Counted from the first letter of the stretch, positions 16,985 through 25,792 are shown. The stretch is 64,000 nucleotides of DNA from CAVQUE01 sp046290435 (GCA_046290435.1 JBKAGO010000076.1:88197-152196), one strand, 5' to 3'. Notes: a model not told the origin generated them from the letters alone. Translations and numbers: made by a program.

Positions 16985-18378
16985 GAGCCCGCACCCTCGC
17001 TCGTGTCGCAGCGATCACCGCTATTTGCCTCGCTGCCGCTGCCTGCGGCGACGACACGACCGCCGACGCCGGCACGGGCGGCGAATCCCCCACCGCGACG
17101 ACGGTCCCCGATACTGCGCCGGCTGCCGGCGGCGGCAACGCGGACGACGCCGCAGCGGAAGCCGACGCCAAAGACCCGGCCGAAGGTCCTGCTACCGGTG
17201 CGACGGATGCGGCATCGGCCGCTGCGGATGCGGGTGCGGATACGACCGATCGGAGCGCCGCCGAGCCGACGCCGGCCGCGCCTTCCTCCGACACCGCGGC
17301 CTTCGACACCGCGGCCTTCGACACCGCGGCGTTCGAGACCGCCGCGATCGCAGCGGCCGAACAGAGCCGGCAGCAGACCCCCGGTTCGCCCGGGGCGGCC
17401 CTTCGGGTGCTCGCCCCCGGCGTCGGCGTCGACCTCGGCCACGGCATCGGCGCCCTCGACCCGGCGGTTCCCCTGCGGGTCGCCAGCAACACGAAGACCT
17501 TCGTCGCCGCAGCCGTCATGCGACTCGTCGAGCTCGGCGAACTGTCGCTCGACCAGAGCCTCGCCGACGGCGCCCTCGATCCCGACATGGCCGCGCTCAT
17601 CGCAGCCGACGGGTACGACCTCGGCGCCATCACGGTGGCCGACCTGCTGGTCCACGCCGGCGGGCTCCACGACTACGCCGTCGACCCGGCGTGGGAGGCC
17701 GCCGTCGCGGCGGATCCACGCCGCCAATGGACCGCCGTCGAACAGATCGAGTTTGCCACCCGCCTCGGCGATCCCTTGTTCGAGCCCGGTATCGACACCG
17801 CCTACAGCGACACCGGCTACCTGCTCCTCGCGTCGGTGCTCGAAGGAGCCGCCGGCGAACCCCTCGGTCCCGCCGTCCGTCGTCTCGTCGGCTACGACAC
17901 GATCGGTCTCGAGGCCACGTGGTGGGAGGCCCTCGAACCCGCGCCGTCCGACGCCGCTCCCCCTGGCCCGCAGCTGCTCTTCGGCACCGGGCTCGACTTC
18001 GGGATCCCGCGGGAGGCGTTCAGCCCTCACATCGACCTGCACGGCGGCGGCGGGCTCGTGGCCAGCATCGACGACCTCGCTCGGTTCAGCCGGGCGCTGT
18101 GGGCGGGCGAGATCTTCGACGACCCGGCCATCTTCGACCAGATGACCGGGCTCACCTCCCCCGCCGACCCGACCATCCGCGCCGGCGTCTTTGCCCACGA
18201 CATCGACGGCGTGACCTGTTTCGGCCACCTCGGCTACTGGGGAACCGCCGCGCACACCTGCCCCGCCATCGACGTCACCGTGGCGTTCACCGCCGGTGTC
18301 GCCTACGTCGGCGACGGCCCCGACCCCCTGGCAGTTCTCCGAGCGGTAGTCGAAGCCCACCAGACGGCACGAAACTGA
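16981..18378 (+). CDS. Serine hydrolase lipoprotein (beta-lactamase / class C PBP family)
   Basis: A 465-residue lipoprotein. The N-terminus has a signal with lipobox LAAAAC (Cys22), then an Ala/Asp/Thr-rich linker of ~130 residues containing the triple repeat FDTAAFDTAAF. The catalytic domain starts near 140: SxxK motif Ser169-Asn-Thr-Lys172, YSD at 275-277 as the Y-x-N/D motif, and HLG near the C-terminus in place of KTG. This is the beta-lactamase/esterase EstB/D-aminopeptidase superfamily; hydrolysis of a D-amino-acid peptide or ester at the cell surface is likely, the substrate unknown. GTG 16981 overlaps the tetR stop. A family B repeat array follows it. Confidence 0.87.
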   Translation: MRARTLARVAAITAICLAAAACGDDTTADAGTGGESPTATTVPDTAPAAGGGNADDAAAEADAKDPAEGPATGATDAASAAADAGADTTDRSAAEPTPAAPSSDTAAFDTAAFDTAAFETAAIAAAEQSRQQTPGSPGAALRVLAPGVGVDLGHGIGALDPAVPLRVASNTKTFVAAAVMRLVELGELSLDQSLADGALDPDMAALIAADGYDLGAITVADLLVHAGGLHDYAVDPAWEAAVAADPRRQWTAVEQIEFATRLGDPLFEPGIDTAYSDTGYLLLASVLEGAAGEPLGPAVRRLVGYDTIGLEATWWEALEPAPSDAAPPGPQLLFGTGLDFGIPREAFSPHIDLHGGGGLVASIDDLARFSRALWAGEIFDDPAIFDQMTGLTSPADPTIRAGVFAHDIDGVTCFGHLGYWGTAAHTCPAIDVTVAFTAGVAYVGDGPDPLAVLRAVVEAHQTARN

Positions 18379-19453
18379 TCACGAACAGGGCCGGCCGAGC
18401 GCCAACGTCAGCGGTCTCGCAGAGCCGAGAACCACCGGGCTCTGCACCAGGCCGCCGCGGCGGGGCAGACCAGCCAGCAGAGACAACCCAGCAAGGCTGA
18501 CCAGCCCGGGCGGCAACCGTCGGCGCTCCGCGCCGCACCCGAGACGGCCGACGCACCCCGGCGGGTCCCTTGGGCACCCCCTCAGCCGTCTCGGCCCGAC
18601 GCCGCTGCTGCGCAGCCCGCCGACACCAGCCGGCGACGTACACACCGCACCGAGCGTGAGACGTCCACCGACCGAGGATCCCGGCGCGAGCACGCCGGAG
18701 ACGAGCCGGCCCAGAGACTCAGTCCACAAGGCTGACCAGCCCGGGCGGCAACCGTCGGCGCTCTCGCCTCCCCCGAGACGGCCGACGCACCCCGGCGGGT
18801 CCCTTGGGCACCCCCTCGGCCGTCTCGGCCCGACGCCGCTGCTGCGCAGCCCGCCGACACACAGCCGGCGACGTACACACCACCAGCGTGAGACGTCCAC
18901 CGACGAGGATCCGGCCAGGCAGCCGCGACGAGCCGGCCCAGAAACACACTCCCGGTCGAGCACGCCGCGACGAGCCGGCCAGACTCAGCCCAGGCTGACC
19001 AGCCCGGGCGGCACCGTCGGCGCTCGCCTCCCCGAGACGGCCGACGCACCCCGGGGGTCCTGGCACTGGCCGTCTCGGCCCCGACGATGCTGCGCAGCCC
19101 GCCACGGCCGCGCCAACGGCACCGAGCGTGAGACGCCCGACCGAGGATCCCGGCGAACGCCGGAGACGAGCCGGCCCAGAAACACAGCATCCGGGAGACG
19201 CCGCGACAGCCGGCCAGAGACTCAGTCCCAAGGCTGACCAGCCCGGGCGGCAACCGCGGCGTTCCGCCGCACCCGAGACGGCCGACGCACCCCGGTGGGT
19301 CACTTGGGCACCCCCACGGCCGTCTCGGCGAGACGCCGCTGCTGCGCAGCCCGCCGACACACGGCCGGCGACGTGCCTCCCGGACCGAACGTGAGACGTC
19401 CACAGACCAGGGATCCCGGCGCGAGCACGCCGGAGACGAGCCGGCCCAGAAAC
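18379..19453. repeat. Family B long-repeat array, 4 copies (18496-19452)
   Basis: This 1,075-bp gene-free region holds four direct copies starting at 18496, 18731, 18994 and 19233 (periods 235, 263 and 239 bp), each opening GCTGACCAGCCCGGGCGG. Units carry an inverted repeat CGAGACGGCC/GGCCGTCTCG, a conserved CTGCTGCGCAGCCCGCC block and a tail ending CGAGCCGGCCCAGA. The third copy is shortest and most eroded, and an extra tail fragment lies before it at about 18966-18981. The array begins ~120 bp after the hydrolase stop and ends at the stop of the minus-strand SDR, whose last bases CTCAGTCCA recur between copies. Confidence 0.88.
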
Positions 19454-20293
19454 TCAGTCCATACGCAACCCGCCGTCGACGTTGAGGGTCTGGCCGGTGA
19501 TGTAGCTCGCGTCGTCGCTGGCGAGGAACGCCACGGCGGCGGCCTGTTCCGATGCCTGGCCCTGGCGGCCCCACGGGATGCGCCCGGCGGTACCGGCCTT
19601 GACCTTGGCGAAGTCGATGCCGGTGGCCGCGGCAGTACGCCCGAAGGTGCCGTCCATCATGTCGGTGTCGGTCGAGCCGGGGCAGATGCAGTTGACCCGG
19701 ATGCGGTCCTTCGCCAGCTCCATGGCGAGCTGTTGGGTCATGCCGATCATCGCCCACTTGGTGGCGCAGTACGCCCCGTAGTTGGGCAGGCCCTGCCGGC
19801 CGGCCATCGACGAGATGTTGACGATGCAGCCGCCGTCGCCGCCGGCGCGCATCATCTGCCCGAACGCCCGGGTGACGTGGAACAGCCCGTTGAGGTTGAC
19901 GTCGACGTTGCGGAGCCACAGGTCGGCGTCCATGTCCAGGATGGGAGCGACGCCGGCGTCGCTGGGCAGCGCGGCGTTGTTGACCAGCACGTCGACCCGA
20001 CCGAATGTGTCGCGCACGGCGGCGGCCATGGTGTCGACGTCGACGAGGTCGGCGACGTCGCCGTCGACGGCCAGGGATCGACGGCCCATGGCCTCGATCT
20101 CCGCGGCGACCGATGCCGTGCCCAGCCAGCCGGCCTCGCGCTCGTGGTCGGGGAACGCCTCGGGCGGCCGGCGCGACCCGGTGACCACGACGTCGCAGCC
20201 CTCCTCGGCGAGGCGCAGTGCGATGGCCCGGCCGATGCCGCGCTGGCGTGCCGCTCCGGTGACCACGGCGACCTTTCCCTCGAGTCCACGCAT
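19454..20293 (-). CDS. Short-chain dehydrogenase/reductase
   Basis: A 279-residue NAD(P)-dependent SDR. The cofactor loop is TGAARQRGIGRA near residues 12-23, NNAA sits in the middle, and catalytic Ser is in INISSMAGRQG with Tyr-x3-Lys in YGAYCATK. PGSTDTDMM and the C-terminal GQTLNVDGG are typical of the classical subfamily. ATG 20293 is chosen because AGGGGGA lies about 8 nt upstream and the coenzyme loop follows; the open frame to 20368 is ignored. It is divergent from the sugar-phosphate-isomerase-like gene. Substrate is unknown; the neighbours suggest a hydroxyl-lipid or sugar alcohol. Confidence 0.92.
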   Translation of the reverse strand: MRGLEGKVAVVTGAARQRGIGRAIALRLAEEGCDVVVTGSRRPPEAFPDHEREAGWLGTASVAAEIEAMGRRSLAVDGDVADLVDVDTMAAAVRDTFGRVDVLVNNAALPSDAGVAPILDMDADLWLRNVDVNLNGLFHVTRAFGQMMRAGGDGGCIVNISSMAGRQGLPNYGAYCATKWAMIGMTQQLAMELAKDRIRVNCICPGSTDTDMMDGTFGRTAAATGIDFAKVKAGTAGRIPWGRQGQASEQAAAVAFLASDDASYITGQTLNVDGGLRMD

Positions 20294-20377
20294 GGTGTCG
20301 TTCCCCCTGGCGTCGGGGCACGACGCCGTCGCTCGGTCCTCGGCGCGCAGCCGGCGCAGGTGCGCCACACTGTCGCC

Positions 20378-21235
20378 ATGTCAGCTGCGAACCGTACTGC
20401 GCGAGACCTCGGCCCCGACGACCTGGTGTGGGACCACTTCTCCCGGCCCCGAGAGGACGACGTCGTCGGCCGCATCCACGCCGCGTCGAAGGCGGGCTTC
20501 GCTGCGATCGGCCTGTTCTTCAGCGAGTGGGCCGCGCACCGCGACGATCCCGTCTGGGTCGACGCCGTCGATGCCGCGCTCGACGAGACCGGCATCGTCA
20601 TCGCCAACATCGAGGCGCTGCGGGGCTGGGCGTCGCCCGATCACGCCACCGAGACCTGCCTCGCGCACGAGGCCATCGTGTGGGAGATGGCCGACCGCTT
20701 CACGTGCCGGTATCTGCAGGTCATCGGCGACTACACCGGCACCGTCGCCGAGGCCGGTGTGGGCTTCGGTGCGCTGTGCGACCGCGGCGCCGACCACGGC
20801 ATGTTGGTGGGCCTCGAGGCCGTGCCGTCGATGACCAACATCGGCACCCTGGCGCTGGCCACCGAGATCGTCGAACGGGCCGGGCGCGACAACGGCGGGA
20901 TCTGTTTCGACAGCTGGCACCTCACCCGCTCCACCAACGATCTGGACGACATCGCCATCGTCGGCGGCGACCGCATCTTCGCCACCCAGTTCAACGACGG
21001 CACCATCGCCCCGCAGATGGACGACTACTACATCGACTGCCTGTCCAACCGGGTGTCGCCGGGCCGGGGCGAGTTCGCGCTGGTCGACATGGTGCGTCGT
21101 CTCGACGAGCTCGGATCGAAGGCCCCGATCGGGCTCGAGGTGTGCTCGACCGAGCTGTGGGAGCTGCCGGTCGACGAGGCCGCACGGATCGTCGCGGACG
21201 ACATGCGCGCCGTTCTGGCCGAGGCTCGGGGCTGA
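20378..21235 (+). CDS. Sugar phosphate isomerase/epimerase-like TIM-barrel protein
   Basis: A 285-residue protein of the xylose-isomerase-like TIM-barrel superfamily (AP endonuclease family 2). Visible landmarks are GIVIANIEALRGW, VGLEAVPSMTNIGT with a metal-binding Glu, ICFDSWHLTRS with Asp/His, ATQFNDGT and a late Glu in IGLEVCSTEL, consistent with the usual divalent-metal cluster. ATG 20378 is 84 bp from the divergent SDR start. Activity in the family ranges over isomerases, epimerases and dehydratases, so the exact reaction is open. A small GGCCC-ttc-GGGCC hairpin follows near 21253. Confidence 0.85.
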   Translation: MSAANRTARDLGPDDLVWDHFSRPREDDVVGRIHAASKAGFAAIGLFFSEWAAHRDDPVWVDAVDAALDETGIVIANIEALRGWASPDHATETCLAHEAIVWEMADRFTCRYLQVIGDYTGTVAEAGVGFGALCDRGADHGMLVGLEAVPSMTNIGTLALATEIVERAGRDNGGICFDSWHLTRSTNDLDDIAIVGGDRIFATQFNDGTIAPQMDDYYIDCLSNRVSPGRGEFALVDMVRRLDELGSKAPIGLEVCSTELWELPVDEAARIVADDMRAVLAEARG

Positions 21236-21348
21236 CCCGGGCTGGCCGTATCGGCCCTTCGGGCCCTCGTTGCCCCTGTCGGGAGCGGTGCTGAGCGGCT
21301 AACGTGCCGCCCCACAATGGTGGGTGGAAACGACCTGGGGGTACTGCT

Positions 21349-22926
21349 GTGCCGAAACTGCTCGACGCCATCGCTGCCGAGCGACCCGACGACGAGGCGC
21401 TCGTCGACGAGTACGGCCGCACGACGTGGGGCGAGCTCCACGAACGAACGCGGCGCCTGATCAACGCGTTGGGCGACGCAGGGGTGGGACCCGGCGACAC
21501 CATCGCGATGATGCTCGGCAACCGCCGCGAGTGCTTCGAGGTGTTCCAGGCCTGCGCACACCTGGGTACCACCTACGTGCCGGTCAACTGGCACTGGGTC
21601 GCCGACGAGCTGGCGTATGTGCTCGAGGATTCCGGGGCCACGGTGCTTCTGGTCGATGTGCGTTTCGTCGACGTCGCCCGCGCGGCGCTGGCCGATCCCC
21701 GCAGCGCCGGGGTGGCCCACACGATCGTGGTCGGCGACACCGCATCGGGAACAGTGGTCGACGGCGCCATCGCCTACGAGGAGGCGCTGGCCGCGGCGGC
21801 CACCGACGACCTCGCCGACGATGCCCAGTGGCTGGGCGGTCCGATGTTCTACACCTCGGGTACCACCGGGCGTCCCAAGGGGGTGCGTGGCGCGCTGTCG
21901 GGTTCGACGGAGATCCCGTCGGAGATCATGGGCCTCATCGCATCCGGGATGAGCGCCTATGTGCCCCAGGCCGGCCGCTCGTTGCTGGTCGGGCCCGTCT
22001 ATCACTCCGCACAGTGGGCGTTCACGTTCATGCCGATGGTCAACGGTTCGGCGGTGGTGATGCGCCACAAGTTCGATCCGGCCGAGACGGTGCGGCTCAT
22101 CGGCGACGAGGCCATCACCAACATCCACCTCGTGCCCACCCAGTTCAAGCGCATGCTCGACGTGCCCGAGGCCCAACGCGCCGAGCTCGACGCCACCACC
22201 CTGGCGGCGTGCTGGCACGGCGCGGCGCCGTGCCCGCCGGCGTGGAAGCAAGCGATGATCGACTGGTTCGGTCCCGTGGTGCACGAGTACTACGGCTCCA
22301 CCGAGGGCTCGTTCATCTCGGCCATCCGGGCGCCGGAATGGATCGAGAAGCGCAGCAGCGTGGGCAAGCCCCTCGACACCGTCGAGGTCATCGTCGTCGA
22401 CGACGAAGGCAACCGCCTCGGCGTCGGCGAGGAGGGCACGCTGTACTTCCGCAGCCTGATGGGCATGGACTTCGAGTACCACAACGCCCCCGACAAGACC
22501 GCCGACGCGCACCTCGAGCCGGGCGTGTTCACCACCGGCGACGTCGGCTACATCGACGACGACGGCTACCTGCACCTGTCGGACCGCAAGATCGACATGA
22601 TCATCTCGGGCGGGGTCAACATCTACCCCGCCGAGATCGAGGCCGTCATCGCCGAACACGACGGCGTGGCCGACGTGGCCGTCATCGGTGTCCCCAACGA
22701 CGAGTTCGGCGAGGAGGTCAAGGCCGTCGTCGAGCTGTCCGAGGGCGTCGAGGCCTCGCCCGAGCTCGCCGACGAACTGCTGTCGCGCTGCCGCGAGCGC
22801 CTGGCGGGCTACAAACGCCCTCGTTCGGTCGATTTCGTGGTGTCGATGCCACGCACCGGCACCGGCAAGATCCTCAAGCGCGAGCTCCGCGGCCCCTATT
22901 GGGAAGGCACCGGCCGGGCCATCTGA
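21349..22926 (+). CDS. AMP-dependent acyl-CoA synthetase/ligase
   Basis: A 525-residue ANL-superfamily enzyme that activates a carboxylic acid as acyl-AMP and transfers it to CoA. P-loop YTSGTTGRPKGV, A5 YGSTEG, A7 TGDVGYIDDDGYLH, A8 hinge DRKIDMIISGGVNIYP and the C-terminal catalytic Lys in TGTGKILKREL are all intact. Two catalytic domains are complete. GTG 21349 is preferred to 21304 because GGGGG lies about 10 nt upstream. A perfect 24-bp-stem hairpin begins 5 bp after its stop. The position near PhyH, DUF35 and thiolase genes suggests fatty-acid or sterol-side-chain catabolism; substrate is inferred. Confidence 0.92.
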   Translation: MPKLLDAIAAERPDDEALVDEYGRTTWGELHERTRRLINALGDAGVGPGDTIAMMLGNRRECFEVFQACAHLGTTYVPVNWHWVADELAYVLEDSGATVLLVDVRFVDVARAALADPRSAGVAHTIVVGDTASGTVVDGAIAYEEALAAAATDDLADDAQWLGGPMFYTSGTTGRPKGVRGALSGSTEIPSEIMGLIASGMSAYVPQAGRSLLVGPVYHSAQWAFTFMPMVNGSAVVMRHKFDPAETVRLIGDEAITNIHLVPTQFKRMLDVPEAQRAELDATTLAACWHGAAPCPPAWKQAMIDWFGPVVHEYYGSTEGSFISAIRAPEWIEKRSSVGKPLDTVEVIVVDDEGNRLGVGEEGTLYFRSLMGMDFEYHNAPDKTADAHLEPGVFTTGDVGYIDDDGYLHLSDRKIDMIISGGVNIYPAEIEAVIAEHDGVADVAVIGVPNDEFGEEVKAVVELSEGVEASPELADELLSRCRERLAGYKRPRSVDFVVSMPRTGTGKILKRELRGPYWEGTGRAI

Positions 22927-22931
22927 GCGCC

Positions 22932-23017
22932 GGGGTCAAGTCGTACTTTCAACCAACTCGATGGTTGGCGACTGGCGGGCTCGGTCCGAAGGTTGGTTGA
23001 AAGTACGACTTGACCCC
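22932..23017 (+). terminator. Very long hairpin after the acyl-CoA ligase (24-bp perfect stem)
   Basis: Bases 22932-22955 (GGGGTCAAGTCGTACTTTCA and four more) pair perfectly with 22994-23017 across a 38-nt loop. It starts 5 bp after the stop codon. There is no T-run, so it differs from a standard intrinsic terminator; it may terminate, protect mRNA 3' ends or be a mobile palindrome. Its GGGGTC...GACCCC ends recur at 42691-42778. Confidence 0.75.
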
Positions 23018-23069
23018 AGCTTGATGCGGACCGGCTCTCTGCGCAACCCACACGAGGAGAACGCTTTCG

Positions 23070-23939
23070 ATGATCAGGCGAGTCGGGCACAACCTGGCGG
23101 TCCGCGAGGATCGGCCCGAGGCGGCGGCGCGGCTGGAAGAACACGGCTGGCTCCTGCTCCCCGGCGCCATCGACGCCGCGCTGCTGCGGGAACTGGCCGA
23201 CGAGCTCACGTCCCTGTACAGCGAGGGGGTCGGCGGCGACGCGGTCGACGCCGACGCCGGCGGCGGGGCCGACGCCCGCGACACGGCGCGCTATCGCTAC
23301 CAGGCATGCAACCGCAGCGACGCGGCCCAGCGCGCCCTCGCCCTGCCGGCGGTGCTCGCCGCGATCGAGCCCCTCCTCGGCGAGGACTGTCATGTCATCG
23401 CCAACACCGTCTGGCGCGACCCGCCGGGCTTCGAGGGCGGGCCCTGGCACTGCGACGCCGGGCCCCACGTGCCCCGCCCGCCCGGAGTCGCATGGCCCGA
23501 CGACATTCCCTATCCGGTCTTCGCCGTCGGGGCGCACCTGTACCTGACGCCGTGCCGGCTCGACGATGGGCCCACCGCCGTGGTCCCGGGGAGCCACCGG
23601 TCGGGCAGGCTGCCACCCCGACCACCCGACGGCGCCGACGTGGACCTGGACTGGGCGCCGACCTTCGAGGGCCGCGGGCCGGTGGTGGTCGAAGCGGACG
23701 CGGGCGACGTCGTGTTGTTCGTCAGCGACGTCTGGCACCGTGGCACACCGGCCCGACCCGGCGGGCGCGGCCGGTTCTTCCTCCAGGCCCACTACGGGCG
23801 CCGCGACATCGCCCAACGCCTGGTCCCGACCGCGTCGTCGCACCAGCTCAGCGACGCCGCCGTCGAGCGGGCCCGGGCCTCGGGTCCTCGTCACGAACGC
23901 CTCGTCGGGCTCCACCCCCGCCACTTCTACGACGGCTGA
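23070..23939 (+). CDS. Phytanoyl-CoA dioxygenase (PhyH) family protein
   Basis: A 289-residue Fe(II)/2-oxoglutarate-dependent oxygenase. The iron ligands are His127 and Asp129 (WHCD) and His223 (DVWHRGTPARPG), and the Arg in GRGRFFLQAHY would bind 2-oxoglutarate. The HxD...H triad and the jelly-roll spacing are intact. GAGGAG 10 nt before ATG 23070 supports the start. Substrates in the family include branched acyl-CoAs, small molecules and natural products. Located between the acyl-CoA ligase and the DUF35/thiolase pair, it may hydroxylate an acyl-CoA, which is inference. Confidence 0.88.
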   Translation: MIRRVGHNLAVREDRPEAAARLEEHGWLLLPGAIDAALLRELADELTSLYSEGVGGDAVDADAGGGADARDTARYRYQACNRSDAAQRALALPAVLAAIEPLLGEDCHVIANTVWRDPPGFEGGPWHCDAGPHVPRPPGVAWPDDIPYPVFAVGAHLYLTPCRLDDGPTAVVPGSHRSGRLPPRPPDGADVDLDWAPTFEGRGPVVVEADAGDVVLFVSDVWHRGTPARPGGRGRFFLQAHYGRRDIAQRLVPTASSHQLSDAAVERARASGPRHERLVGLHPRHFYDG

Positions 23940-24078
23940 CCACCCAGGACCACCGTCGAGCCCCCCCGAGGGCTGGGGACCCCTGTGTTTGCGCGGGTTT
24001 CCACGCTGCGTGAGCAGGCCCGGCGTCAGTCTGCGATAATTAACCGCTCGATAGGTCACGACACCCGAGGGGGAACAC

Positions 24079-24504
24079 GTGGGCACGCAGGTCCCGATAG
24101 AAGAAGGCATCTTCACCTGGCCTTCCGACCAGCCGAAGCTGATCGGTTCGGAGTGTGCCGCATGCGGCGCCATCATCTTCCCCGCCCAGCAGGGTTGCCC
24201 CCGCTGCGCGTCCGACGACACCCACGAACGCGAGCTCTCCACTCGCGGAAAGCTGTGGACCTGGACCATCCAGGGGTTCCCCCCGAAGGCGCCGCCCTAT
24301 GCCGGCGACGTCGAGAACTTCGAACCCTTCGGTGTGGGCTACGTCGAACTGCCCGGTGAGGTCAAGGTCGAGACCCGCCTCACCACCGCCGACCGTGAGC
24401 AACTGAAGATCGGCATGGACATGGATCTGGTGTTCGTGCCCCTGTACACCGACGACGACGGCAACGAGGTCATCACCTTCGCCTTCGCCCCGGTCGAGAG
24501 CTGA
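24079..24504 (+). CDS. OB-fold zinc-ribbon protein (DUF35), thiolase partner
   Basis: A 141-residue protein with an N-terminal rubredoxin-like zinc ribbon (Cys26, Cys29, Cys40, Cys43; CAAC...CPRC) and a C-terminal OB fold (LWTWTIQGFPPKAPPY...FGVGYVELP). DUF35 proteins bind acyl-CoA and form complexes with thiolase-like aldolases, as in the ChsH2-Ltp2 pair of steroid side-chain degradation. Start GTG 24079 is preceded by GAGGGGGAA. It lies 11 bp before the thiolase start, the expected partner arrangement. Confidence 0.9.
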   Translation: MGTQVPIEEGIFTWPSDQPKLIGSECAACGAIIFPAQQGCPRCASDDTHERELSTRGKLWTWTIQGFPPKAPPYAGDVENFEPFGVGYVELPGEVKVETRLTTADREQLKIGMDMDLVFVPLYTDDDGNEVITFAFAPVES

Positions 24505-24515
24505 GGAGACCCATC

Positions 24516-25667
24516 ATGTCCAAGCCAGAAGTTGCCATCGTCGGCATCGGAATGCATCCCTTCGGCCGCACGCCCGAGCGTTCCGGCCAGGAGCAGGGCG
24601 TCTACGCCGTGCGCGAAGCCCTCAAGGACGCCGGGATCGAGTGGTCCGACGTGCAGTTCGCGTTCGGCGGCAGCGCGGCCGCCGGCGCCGCCGACACCAT
24701 GGTGTCGAAGCTCGGCCTCACCGGCCTGCAGTTCATCAACGTCGCCAACGGCTGCGCCACCGGCGGTTCGGCGCTGTTCAGTGCCTACAACACCATCGCC
24801 TCGGGCGCGTACGACCTCGGTATGGCCGTCGGCTACGACAAGCACGAGCGGGGCGCGTTCCGGGTCAACACCCGAGCGTCGGGCCTCGGCGACTGGTACG
24901 GCAAGTCCGGCATGGCGCTGACCACCCAGTTCTTCGGCATGAAGATCAACCGGTACATGGAGCAATACGACATCTCGCATTCGACGCTCGCGAAGGTGTC
25001 GGCCAAGGCGTTTCGCAACGCCGAGCACAACCCCAACGCCTGGCGTCGTCAGCCCATCAGCGAAGAGCAGATCCTCGAGTCCGAGATGCTGTCGTACCCG
25101 CTGACGAAGTTCATGTTCTGCTCGCCCGCCGAAGGCGGCGTCGCGTTGCTGCTGGCCAAGGCCGACAAGGCCCACCAGTACACCGACACCCCCATCTACC
25201 TCAACGCCGCCGCGGTGCGCAGCCGCCGCTGGGGTTCCTTCGAGGTCATGTCGCCGTGGATCGCCGCCGACGACGGCCCCGGCCCCACCGTCGACACGTC
25301 GAAGGCCGCGTTCGAGATGGCCGGCATGGGCCCCGAGGACATCGACCTCGCCCAGCTCCAGGACACCGAGGCCGGCGCCGAGATCATGCACATGGCCGAG
25401 AACGGCTTCTGCGAGCACGGCGAGCAGGAACGCATGATCCAAGACGGCGAGACCGAGATCGGCGGCCGGTTCCCGGTCAACACCGACGGCGGCTGTCTGG
25501 CCAACGGCGAGCCCATCGGCGCGTCGGGCCTGCGTCAGGTGTACGAGAACGTCCTGCAGCTGCGGGGCCAGGCCGGCAAGCGCCAGGTCCCCAACGACCC
25601 CAAGGTCGCCTACACCCACGTCTACGGCGCGCCCGGCATCAGCGGTGTCACCATCTTGAGCCGCTGA
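24516..25667 (+). CDS. Thiolase-superfamily acyl-CoA lyase (SCP-x/Ltp2-like)
   Basis: A 383-residue thiolase-fold enzyme. The nucleophile-position Cys80 is in NVANGCATGG. Where ordinary thiolases have GHPxGASG, this protein reads NGEPIGASG, so the usual His is Glu; the final loop is HVYGAPGISG with no CxG cysteine. These changes fit the SCP-x/Ltp2-type subgroup that works with DUF35 proteins, in some members as retro-aldolases, rather than a standard biosynthetic or degradative thiolase. The ATG follows GAGGAG. It converges with the epimerase gene across a hairpin. Role in sterol or branched-acid side-chain cleavage is inferred from the partner gene. Confidence 0.87.
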   Translation: MSKPEVAIVGIGMHPFGRTPERSGQEQGVYAVREALKDAGIEWSDVQFAFGGSAAAGAADTMVSKLGLTGLQFINVANGCATGGSALFSAYNTIASGAYDLGMAVGYDKHERGAFRVNTRASGLGDWYGKSGMALTTQFFGMKINRYMEQYDISHSTLAKVSAKAFRNAEHNPNAWRRQPISEEQILESEMLSYPLTKFMFCSPAEGGVALLLAKADKAHQYTDTPIYLNAAAVRSRRWGSFEVMSPWIAADDGPGPTVDTSKAAFEMAGMGPEDIDLAQLQDTEAGAEIMHMAENGFCEHGEQERMIQDGETEIGGRFPVNTDGGCLANGEPIGASGLRQVYENVLQLRGQAGKRQVPNDPKVAYTHVYGAPGISGVTILSR

Positions 25668-25729
25668 TCGACGGCAGCGTCGCCCGCGCCCGGCCCGTAG
25701 GTGGGATTCCCTCCCCCGCCTGCGAATGC

Positions 25730-25759
25730 GGGCCGCCCCGGCTCAGCCGGTGGCGGCCC
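25730..25759. terminator. Hairpin between convergent thiolase and epimerase genes
   Basis: GGGCCGCC and GGCGGCCC enclose an inner CCGGCT/AGCCGG pair, forming a compact GC-rich hairpin. It lies between two converging stop codons (25667 and 25793), the expected place for a bidirectional terminator. No T-run is present on either side. Confidence 0.6.
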
Positions 25760-25792
25760 CGCCGGGCCGTGGAGACCCCGGCCGTTGGCCGG

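Noticed and set aside
18379..19453. Long open frames through the family B array as protein genes
   Set aside because: They exist because the DNA is GC-rich and stop-poor; they show no start signals or domains and the reading frame is not kept from unit to unit.
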